Part shown: positions 1-8,419 of the stretch, in pieces
Numbering within the stretch: the first letter of the stretch is position 1
Layout: each line of letters begins with the position of its first letter
Position numbers and translations under genes: made by a program
NCBI GenBank assembly: GCA_027579435.1
Contig: JANBPK010000009.1
Location: forward strand, 1 to 64,000
Source of the DNA: Candolleomyces eurysporus
Lineage: Eukaryota; Basidiomycota; Agaricomycetes; Agaricales; Psathyrellaceae
Direction of reading: 5' to 3'
DNA: 64,000 bases
Notes under the pieces: generated by a model
Seen by the model: the letters and a program-made list of their open reading frames with translations, nothing else
Told to the model about the DNA's origin: nothing
Database searches by the model: none

Positions 1-1995
1 TTTCGGCTACACCAACTCAACCATCGCCCTTCGTTCAGCCCGCCTCAGNCCCCCATCTTCCCTCGCTCCTGCAACCCTCCACATACGCTCAGGAGACTGC
101 CCTCACTCAGATCCGTCGTCCTCACGAAGCATCTGCGTCAGCGTCTCGACGATCCCTCTTTGGCACTCGACGAACCATCGGTTCTGGCCCTCGCTTCTCG
201 CCCGGCCCCTATTGAGCTTCCTCCTCCATCACTTCCCGAGTCCAGCATTCCCTATCCAGACAAGTCGACCAAAATCCTCCCCTACAGCCCCGGATTGCAT
301 CGTTGGATCTGTCGTCCTGGTTTCGAAGATCGGTTCACCATTCTCCTTGCCACTGATGCTAGCGGCGTGATGTCTAAACCCGTGTCAAGTTCCTTGGCGG
401 TCGCCTCACTCGAATATTCGGAAGTGTTGGACGTGATGGTTGATCCAGACTTTGCGCTTGTCCTGGACAAGACTCTGCCACCAAGTCCCCCTTTGCCACC
501 ATTCCACTCTTCGTCGTCAGCCGCTATGCCAGAGCCGGCCATTGAGGTGTCGCAGCTTGGCAAGTCTTTGCTTTCCCCTCCTCTTCTGGTCTCCGTGATT
601 AATTCCCATCTTTCAGCCCCTGTCGTCACAACCCCGCGGAATTCCTACATGGCAAACCCCTCTCCGCTTCGCAACGAACATAACAGTGCCCCATCCGAAG
701 CCTCTCTTGATACCCTTCAGGAACCGACCTTGGCACCCGCTCCCGTGAAGAAGCAAGCGACTGTGTCGACCGCTGTCAAGCGCGTTGTGCGTTTCGCGGA
801 GGACGACGATGACGAGGATGATGTTGTGCCTCTTCATCTCCTTCGGGCGAGGAAGAAGCGGGAGGAAAAGGCAAAATTTTTGCGGATGGAGCAGCAGAAG
901 AGGATGAAGGAATCGTTTGAAGAGCAGAAGCGGGAGCAGGCAGAGGCTCTGGAGAGGGAGAGAAAGAGACTCGCAGCGCAGAAAGAACGGGAAGAGAGGG
1001 ACAAACGAATTTATGCTGAGCAAGTGGCTGCCTCGCGGCTTCGAAGTGAGCAGTCAAGAGCGGGGGCATTTGCCATAAATTCTGGCAGCTCCAGCAGTCT
1101 CCTCGTTCCCCTACTTGCCACTTCGGTACAGGCACGCGAAGCTGAACGTAATCATCCGCCTGCATCGAAAGGCTATTCTTCCTTGCATGGCCGGCATTCA
1201 TCGCCTGGCTCTACTCCCTACCAATCATCCAGTGGTGGCTCACGACCTTCCAGCATCGTCTCGCCGAATAATCCAGAAAACAGATCGAGACCTGGCTCCA
1301 CCCATTCGTCGTCCTCTGAGGATGCAAGACCCGGATATGGCAATCGACGTAATTCCGTCGCGAACTCGGTCAACTCTTTAAGAAGCATGACAGTTCCCTA
1401 TCCTGTTTACCCCACTTGGACGGGTAGCAATCAGAGTCTCCACGGAATGCAAATGCAAATGCTGCCCCATTTTGCGGATTTCTCTGCGGTCAATGACATG
1501 CCCCTCCTTCCTCCTAGCGCGCCGTTCATGAAGCGATCCCGACAGTCCTCTCCCGAGTCGTCGAAGCGGAACTCTTCACATTCCAATGAACGAAGTCAGT
1601 CCTCTTCAAGGACAAACCGCGACTCGAGTGGCTCCCTCTCGCCTTCTTCGTCGATCCGACCTTCCCATGTCCGGCAGTCGAGTGGGGACTCGCGAAATTC
1701 GAGTCGGTCGCGCCTCACGACGGACAGTTTAAAGAGCCGATCACGTCCAAACCCCACCTCATCACAGTCGCAATCCTCTCTGCCCAGAGGTCGACCTCCT
1801 CTTCCTAATTTCTCTTCGGCTCCACAAATACCTCCACAAGTACACACCCCTTGGACTGCTTTGCCTTCGCGATCTGGAACTGTACCCAAGGCCATGCCTG
1901 TGTCTCCCTACTCCCACTCTTCTCTACCCAAGAGCAGGAATTCGGGTTTCGTGGCCCCCATGGGGCATGACTGGCGATCCACGTTGATCTCATGA
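1..1995 (+). CDS. Low-complexity coiled-coil protein, 5' end missing
   Basis: I do not recognise this protein. The reading frame is already open at the left edge, so the N-terminus lies outside the window. It stops with TGA at 1993-1995. The frame is continuous from base 1 only if the N at position 49 is dropped. About 640 residues are visible. An acidic run (EDDDDEDD) near 805-830 is followed by a highly charged K/E/R/Q-rich stretch (about 845-1030) that should form a coiled coil. The rest is Ser/Pro/Arg-rich and probably disordered (1080-1990). Before the coiled coil there is a better-ordered piece with the motif HRWICRPGFEDRF (about 300-340). No catalytic motif is visible. It could be a cytoskeletal or signalling scaffold, but nothing in the sequence decides this. 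Confidence is high that it is a gene and low for any role. Confidence 0.75.
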   Translation, partial: FRLHQLNHRPSFSPPQXPIFPRSCNPPHTLRRLPSLRSVVLTKHLRQRLDDPSLALDEPSVLALASRPAPIELPPPSLPESSIPYPDKSTKILPYSPGLHRWICRPGFEDRFTILLATDASGVMSKPVSSSLAVASLEYSEVLDVMVDPDFALVLDKTLPPSPPLPPFHSSSSAAMPEPAIEVSQLGKSLLSPPLLVSVINSHLSAPVVTTPRNSYMANPSPLRNEHNSAPSEASLDTLQEPTLAPAPVKKQATVSTAVKRVVRFAEDDDDEDDVVPLHLLRARKKREEKAKFLRMEQQKRMKESFEEQKREQAEALERERKRLAAQKEREERDKRIYAEQVAASRLRSEQSRAGAFAINSGSSSSLLVPLLATSVQAREAERNHPPASKGYSSLHGRHSSPGSTPYQSSSGGSRPSSIVSPNNPENRSRPGSTHSSSSEDARPGYGNRRNSVANSVNSLRSMTVPYPVYPTWTGSNQSLHGMQMQMLPHFADFSAVNDMPLLPPSAPFMKRSRQSSPESSKRNSSHSNERSQSSSRTNRDSSGSLSPSSSIRPSHVRQSSGDSRNSSRSRLTTDSLKSRSRPNPTSSQSQSSLPRGRPPLPNFSSAPQIPPQVHTPWTALPSRSGTVPKAMPVSPYSHSSLPKSRNSGFVAPMGHDWRSTLIS

Positions 1996-2998
1996 TAATG
2001 AGGTGGATACACAAAACGGCGCGCCATAACTTCGATGTCGCCGCATGTATAACACGCTGGAGGACGCTCCCTCCACCCCTCATGCATGCACTCAGGACTA
2101 CAAGGTTTGCCGAAGGCTATTCGCGGACCATATATGACAACCTTTTTACGACTATGCTATAAGATATATATCCCACTCCCTGCCTATTCTTCTATTTCCC
2201 TCCCTTTTCCGTTACCAGTATATAACATACCACACCTGTAGTTGCTCCTCCTGCTGTAGATGCAGATCCCACACTCGTTTATTATTGTCGCTCTTTTCAT
2301 TTCTCCACCGCACGTGCTTCCACTCTTTCCCCTGGACTGCTTCACCCTGCTTCCACTGGTGTTTAGCATGCTCTCTGCTCGCCATTTCTCGCATTCGTAT
2401 CCGTGCACGCGCACGTGCGTTCCTTGCAGGCTTTCATATTGTCTTTCAACTCTGCATTGGGGTGGCTGTTTACAAGACTCTGCATAGCATCATCCTTTCA
2501 TCCTACTTTTCGGATCCAACGGTATATTTTGTAACCACATTATTGTTCCAAGNTTTTTTCATTCTGTCATAAGTACTATTAAGGACTTCTACCATAAGCG
2601 CAATCATTTCCCCCCTTTCTTCCCCCCTCCTATAATCGGAATCCCCCTCCCCTTCAATATGCAGTGTTCTACGTAGACTCCTCGAGAATTGTGAATTTGC
2701 TCTGACTGTCCGTTTGCATATGTGCACATTTCCTTTGATCAAAATTTCGTTGTCCCATTTTTAGTTCCTCGCTTTTTCGTTTGGTTGCAAACCTTCCCTA
2801 TCCCCCCTTCCCTCGTTCCCTCAATCATTCCTCTACCGGTTTTCGGGTCGATTAGGTAGCACATTGACTGTCAAATCGCTTTGTAGATGGAAAACAAATG
2901 AATCCTACTGTCATGACTCATGTCACAAAGCTCAATCGCCGTGCCGTTACATACCGGTCAAAAAATATTTTCTTCGAGCTTGGTGTCCGACGTCCCAA
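1996..2998. other. Convergent intergenic interval, pyrimidine-rich
   Basis: This is about 1 kb between two convergent stop codons. It should hold both 3' UTRs. It is strongly C/T-rich on the + strand (about 2170-2860) and carries one N at 2553 beside a T run. Short open frames here have no gene-like composition or splice context. I see no RNA gene. Confidence 0.5.
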
Positions 2999-4406
2999 TT
3001 ATAACGTTGCCTCCCCGCCGGCTCCGTCGATGTTTCTCTTCCGGTTCGCAGCCTTCTCCGGGATGATTTGCCAAGCGCGCATAACCGGTCCTAAGATAAG
3101 TTCAAGGTTGTCGGCTATCGCTGTTTGTGTATCATTCAATTCTTTTGAGCAGGCGTCTTTCGTTTCGTTGAGGATGTCATGTAGGACGTCGGACATTTTT
3201 TTACATGTCTTATCGCAGAGTTTGTCCAATTCGGACGCGTTGAAGGTGAGCGACACCGCGGACAACGCTGAAGAAGTAGCAGGCGGTGGTGACAGCGACC
3301 CGAGAGCGCTAATTCGGCTTTTGAGCCGTTCGCATTCGGTGCTTTGGTCCCTGTACGTTTGCTGGAACGTGTCCAGCAGAGTCGAGACCTGGATAGCATG
3401 TGCATGTTAACAGCGTACTCTCGTAAAACGTAGAGGGAGAAGGGCCGTTACTCGGTCAATTTAAGCGAAGGTAATCAATCATCTGCATGCACACTTACCT
3501 CCTCCGCTCGGAGATTCCGTGGACTGAATTCCATCGCACACACCTGCGACTTGCGCTGTTTGATGCGTTCAAGTCGGTCGAGTTTCTCTTCTATTACACT
3601 GAGCCTCCGGTCCAGCTCTCCGAGCTTAGTGAGCGCGCGGTGGCGGGCAAGTGTCTTTTTGGCGAAACACGCATCCCGAGGAATGTTTGCCAACAGAGCG
3701 GAGATGTCGAACCCTTCACCACTGGCTTCTTCTGCGACATCGAGAGGGTCGAGCAAATGGATCTTGAGGGGAATGAGGACTCTCGACCGAGTGGTTTCGA
3801 CCCAGTCGATTAATGCGAGAGAGTAGTCGTGAAGTTTATCCCAGCTTCTCTCCGTTTTGGATTTCAATTCGTCTGGTTCAAGGGGGTCAAATTCAAGTTC
3901 TGTCGCCGTGGTCCTCCTTTTCGGCTTGACTCGACTTTGAGGCTTCAGTAGCTGTTCCATGACTCTGGTCTACAGGTCGCAAGTCGGTTTGTCAATCGCT
4001 CGATGAATTTTATTCGAGTCTCAGGCTTACTGGAATGTGTTTGGTCTCATCGTAGACTTCTCCTGGCTCTTTATTCTGCCTCGCGGCGAGAACGCTACTC
4101 ACTGCTTCGACCAGAAGACTACAAAATAGTCATGGGAAAGGTACATAATTACAGGGTGCCACAGAGGTAAGAAGCCGAGGAGTGCTTACTCGCATTTCTA
4201 AACTTCTCGTTGTGCGTAAGTTTTCTGCGGGCATCGGTCGATTGGCGTTGTTTCTTCAACTCCGAGGTCAGTGTCTCTGTATATGGCGCTATTTCTCCTC
4301 CCGCTGGATTTTCCTTGGGTGTTCCCAAGCTGATCAAGCCAAGGGTGTTACTGAGTGGCGAAAGACTGGCGCTTTGGACTCCATGTGGTGGGGCGAAATT
4401 CGGCAT
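2999..4406 (-). CDS. Small coiled-coil protein of unknown function
   Basis: I do not recognise this family. The likely model has four exons on the minus strand: 4190-4406 (ATG at 4406), 4031-4118, 3499-3969 and 2999-3388, with GT-AG introns of about 60-110 nt. Exons 2, 3 and 4 join in frame. Exon 3 encodes basic, then acidic and helical sequence (LDRRLSVIEEKLDRLERIKQ), a clear coiled coil. Exon 4 continues with helical segments and ends in a short basic tail. The exon 1 to exon 2 junction is a problem: the obvious donor GTAAGC at 4189 gives phase 1 and an early stop. A weaker GTTTAG donor a few bases upstream would keep the frame. Translation could also start at the in-frame ATG at 3960. The 5' part of this gene is duplicated just upstream. 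Confidence 0.6.
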
Positions 4407-5041
4407 TGAAGCTTGAAGTCCGGAATGTTAAGAACCCTGGGGTAGCCGACTCGGGGCTCATACCGGGTATTTAACGTTCTCAAGTCTGTTCAGATGTTCT
4501 TCCATTCAACTCATAAGCCGAAACGCGTCAAATAAACTTCGCTACTCCGACGTGCGACAGTGCGGGGAGAAATATTGTCCTTGTTGTCGAATTTTACGAA
4601 TCGGCGGAAAGGTCTGCTGCCCTCGTCTGAGAAGTCGTACCTCTTTCATGCGTTGATCTACAGACTCATTTCCTAGCGCTTCTTGACTTGGAAAGAGGTT
4701 CTCTAGATATAGAAACTTGATGGAGCGTCCCCACGTTTGGTGTGACGTCACGGAGCACGAGCCGTTTATACCAAGGGGGCGAAGAAGCTTCTGGAGCAGC
4801 CAGATTCAAAGAAAAGACAAAAGCTGCTCTCCGAAAACAATAACTTTCACCTGCTTTGTACTCGAGGTTGCATATTCCGAATGGTTCACGCCCAAATCAA
4901 ACAGACCAACGGTACCAGCAAGTATTCAGCAAGTATTCAGCAAGTCTATCATATGCAAAGGCAGCTCGGGAGACACACGGTTGGCCGTACTACTTGCTGT
5001 GTGTATTACACCTTGCTTGGGGTTCTCGTTGGAGGAAGTAC
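3816..5041. repeat. Tandem duplication, copy 1
   Basis: This copy is about 1.2 kb. It spans the first part of exon 3, exons 1-2 and the roughly 630-bp promoter region of the coiled-coil gene. The same order of landmarks recurs in 5042-6258. Both copies begin with CGAGAGAGTAGTCGTGAAG and both end with a GTTGGAGGAAG segment. By eye the copies differ at roughly one position in six, with several small indels. Copy 1 also carries a tiny internal repeat (AGCAAGTATTC twice near 4917-4940) that copy 2 lacks. Confidence 0.85.
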
Positions 5042-6258
5042 CGAGAGAGTAGTCGTGAAGTTTATCCTAGTTTCTCTCCGTTTTAGATTTCAATTCGTCT
5101 GGTACAAGAGGATCAGACCCGGGTTCTGTCTCTGTGGTCTTTCATTTCGGCTTGACGAGACTTCGAAACTTCAGTAGCCAATCCATGACTTTGGTCTGCA
5201 GGTCCATTGCTAGTCAGTTTATCGATCGTTCGATGAATTCATTCGACCCTTAACGCGTTTGGTCTCGTTGTAAACTTCTCCTAGCTCTTTATTCTGCCTC
5301 GCAGCGAGAACTTCACTACTGACTGCCTCAACCAAAAGACCACAAAAGAATCATATCCAAGGTACATAATCACAAGTGCCACAGAGGTAAGTAGCCGATG
5401 AGTGCTTACTCGCGTGATTCCATTCTGAACTTCTCGTGAGTAAACTTTCTATGGGCATGGGTCAATTGGCGCTGTCTCGATGACTCAGAGGTCGGTGTTC
5501 CTGTATGTGGCGCTAGTTCTCCTCCGACTAGATTCTCCTTGGGTGTTCCTAAGTTAATCAAGCCAAGGCTGTTACTGAGTGGCGAAAGGCTAGCGCTCTG
5601 GATTCCATGTGGAGAGGCGTTCGGCATTGAAGCTTGAAGTCCGGAATGTTAAAGAACCCTGGGGTAGCCGACTCGGAATTCATACCGGATATCTAACGCT
5701 CTCAAGTCTGTTCACATGTTCTTCAGACTTTTATCTAACCCATAAGCCGAAAGGCGTCAAATAAACTTCGCTGCTCCGACGTGCGACGGTGCGGGGAGAA
5801 ATATTGGCCTGGTCGTCGAATTTTACGAGTCGGTTGAAAAGTCTGCTCCCCTCGTCTGAGAAGGCGTACCTATTCCATGTGTTGATCCACAGACTCATTT
5901 CCTACCGCTTCTCGACTTGGAAAGAGGTTCTCTAGAAATAGAAACCTGATGGATCATCCCCACGTTGGTGTGACGTCACGGAGCATGAGTCGTCAATACC
6001 AAGAGGGCGAAGCAAGAAGCTTCTAGGGCAGCCGGATTCGAAGAAAAGACAGAAAGCTGCTCTCCGAAAACAATAATTTTCAGCTGCTTTGTGCTTGAGG
6101 TTGTATATTTCGAAGGGACCGTGCCCCAAATCAAGCAGACTACCCGTACCAGCCAATATCCAGCAGCAAGTCTATTACACAGGCAGCGCGGGAGACGCAT
6201 GGGTGGTCGTACTTGCTACGTGTATTACAGCCCACTTGAGTGCTCGTTGGAGGAAGCA
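5042..6258 (-). pseudogene. Tandem duplication, copy 2: decayed 5' fragment of the coiled-coil gene
   Basis: This is the second copy of the unit at 3816-5041. It contains a promoter-like region (about 5628-6258), an exon 1 equivalent (5411-5627, start MPNASPHGIQ), an exon 2 equivalent (about 5250-5302) and the first 150 nt or so of exon 3, where it is cut off at the junction with copy 1. It is clearly broken. The intron 1 acceptor reads GTGG instead of GTAG. The intron 2 donor GTAAGC is missing. The exon 3 part has TGA where copy 1 encodes Arg and TAG where copy 1 encodes Trp. The end of exon 1 nevertheless keeps the splice phase that copy 1 has lost. It may still act as a promoter feeding transcripts into copy 1. 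Confidence 0.8.
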
Positions 6259-7584
6259 CGGTCATAGCGCGTGCCATAGAGACGGTAATGTGGAACGTCA
6301 ATCGGCGCCACATACCCTGTAATAGCTCGTTACATTTTCAGCTTTGACGTCGACAAAGCCCAGGCCCGCACCGTTAGACAGGCTCTGGCACAGCTATAAA
6401 CCCATGTGTCTCCGCTGTTGATTGTATCTGGAGCAGCTGCAGCTTTGAGACCCTGTTCATTGCGCTACGCCAAATCCATTGAAGTAACCTAGAAGATTGA
6501 GAAGTAAGCCTCGGCGTCTGACGATGACGAGGAACGACGGCATGGTTTTTGCGGTAGCGTTATAATTGTCCGGTGACACCTTTGTCCGCAGCTGTCAGAT
6601 ACCAGGTGGACGGCAGAGAAGTGGGGGATAACGGCATAATATGCCAGGGGCTTTTTTAGATTACCATCTCCGACAAAGCCCGCACTGGTGGACGCACCTG
6701 TGATGACCTATAGGGAAATTAAATCTTGTTCTAGTACTCCTTGGGTGTAGTCATGATGTGCCTTATGCATCGATCTGTTGGCGTAAGGCTTCCTTGCGCA
6801 CTCCCTATTCCCGCAGTTTCTGCGGCGATGCACTAGTACATAGCTAGTAAAAGCAAGGTAGCCTAGAAAAGTCTCCAAGGAACTCGGTCGATGCAGAGGT
6901 AATCGTTCGTGCTGAAAAGATGACCCTCCCGCTGGACAGCGAAATGCTATTAATAATAGTAGTTTCATAGCGCTCAGGTGCCCGTTCCTGTCACGCTATC
7001 ACGTCAAGTATACATTCAATCAGGCTACAGTCAACGTGAATGAATTAATTCTCTTGATTGAAAGATAACGGACCCTCAACTTACGACAATTCAAGGTTAG
7101 CGGACCCACCCTAACGGTCCACCCCTCCCGCGCTGTGTTTGCTCAGTTAAACTCACTGTTGGGGGACATCCGCAGGAATGCACTGGATGAACGCAGGATT
7201 GAAAACCTGACTTGGGCAAAGAACACTCGGTGATAATAGAGGACGTTGCGGATCCGAAAGACTGATGCACTCGGGCGCGAATCGCAGAAGGTAGACAGGG
7301 GAAATTTTCTGTATTGGGCGGTAGGATGTCTGCAAGAAGCGAAGCGTCCCCCTCGTTTATGTACTCGAGAGAGAGCATTATATCTTGTAGTATATCTGCT
7401 CTTGGTCCTCGCCATTAGGACGGGCCTGCCGTGGTGGCGCAGACCCCCTTGGTTTGAGAGGCCGTGAATGTAAGATGAAGAGACACNAAAAAGACGCGAA
7501 CGGCTGATGTATATGGCTTACGTTGAGGGCCGGCCCGCGGATACTTAAAGCTTTATTGCGGCTCTTGTTGGACCAAGACTTCCC
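6259..7584. other. Gene-poor interval
   Basis: This is about 1.3 kb without any frame that looks coding. Short open frames exist on both strands, but they lack gene-like composition and plausible splice partners. One N lies at 7487 beside an A run. I see no terminal repeats, tRNA or transposon remnant. It lies between the decayed duplicate and the DUF7704 gene and may be further decayed sequence. Confidence 0.5.
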
Positions 7585-8256
7585 ATGTCTCCCTCATCCG
7601 CTCTCCCAGATTTCTACTATTTCTGCTTTGCAGCCTACGAGCCCTTTCTTACGATACTCGGTTTTGTGGGTACTTGCGTGTAGGCGTCTCCTTCCTTTCT
7701 CTCCGTCCGATAGCGTTCTGACTGTTGCCGCAGTGATCCAACAACCGTGAGCACAGCCGATATCAAGGATTCGGCGTCGTCTCTAACCCTTCCTTGCTAG
7801 ACACACAATGCCCAGGCGCCATGGCCAGCAGGTTCAAAGCCTTTTGAGGTTCTACCGAGACCAACACTAGTGACCACTCTACAACTGGCTCACGTCTGCG
7901 CACTACTCGGCATCATCAACGCATTTGTGCTTACTGCCGTCCGAAAACACCTACGGGACAACCCCGCTTTACAGGAGAAGATTGTGTTCTCCCTACTTAC
8001 GCCCCTGCTATTGGGCGACATCTTCCACATCTATATCACCTTCTGGGCGTTAGGGGACCAACGTTGGTCTTTTTGGCAATGGAGTCCAATGCTGTGGACC
8101 ACGGTCCTTTTGGGCTTCACACTCATGATTCCCCGCGTAGCGTGGCATTTGGGTATTGCCCGGTATGTAGACCACCGGGATGCCCGGTACCCCAAAACAA
8201 CAGACTCGCTATTAACGTCTTCCGAAAATGACAAAATGCCCATGTCCCAAACGTGA
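7585..8256 (+). CDS. DUF7704-type fungal membrane protein
   Basis: This is a predicted small integral membrane protein of about 187 residues. The model has three exons: 7585-7679 (ATG at 7585), 7734-7746 and 7801-8256, with introns of 54 nt each. The middle exon is only 13 nt and is needed to keep the frame (giving CVDPTTTHN across the joins). The N-terminal part FAAYEPFLTILGFVG, a second hydrophobic helix around LAHVCALLGIINAFVL, then LLLGDIFHIYITFWALG and a last helix around LLGFTLMIP match the spacing I remember for fungal DUF7704 proteins, whose biochemical role is unknown. The tail is hydrophilic. The gene is convergent with VID27 across 163 bp. The family call is from memory of the pattern and is only moderately sure. 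Confidence 0.68.
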
Positions 8257-8419
8257 CTCGCTCGCCCCCACATCAAAGTCGATTAATTTGTTAGACATAT
8301 TACCCATTGCTGTCGTTATATTCATCTCACCGCTATCAAAGGGACTAATACTGTATCGGAACGGACTTACTGTATACCGTACATGCTTGTCTATGTAGAC
8401 GTATAAATAGTTACAGGGA

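Noticed and set aside
6259..7584. Possible transposon remnant in the gene-poor stretch
   Set aside because: I found no terminal inverted or direct repeats, target-site duplication or transposase or reverse-transcriptase motif.
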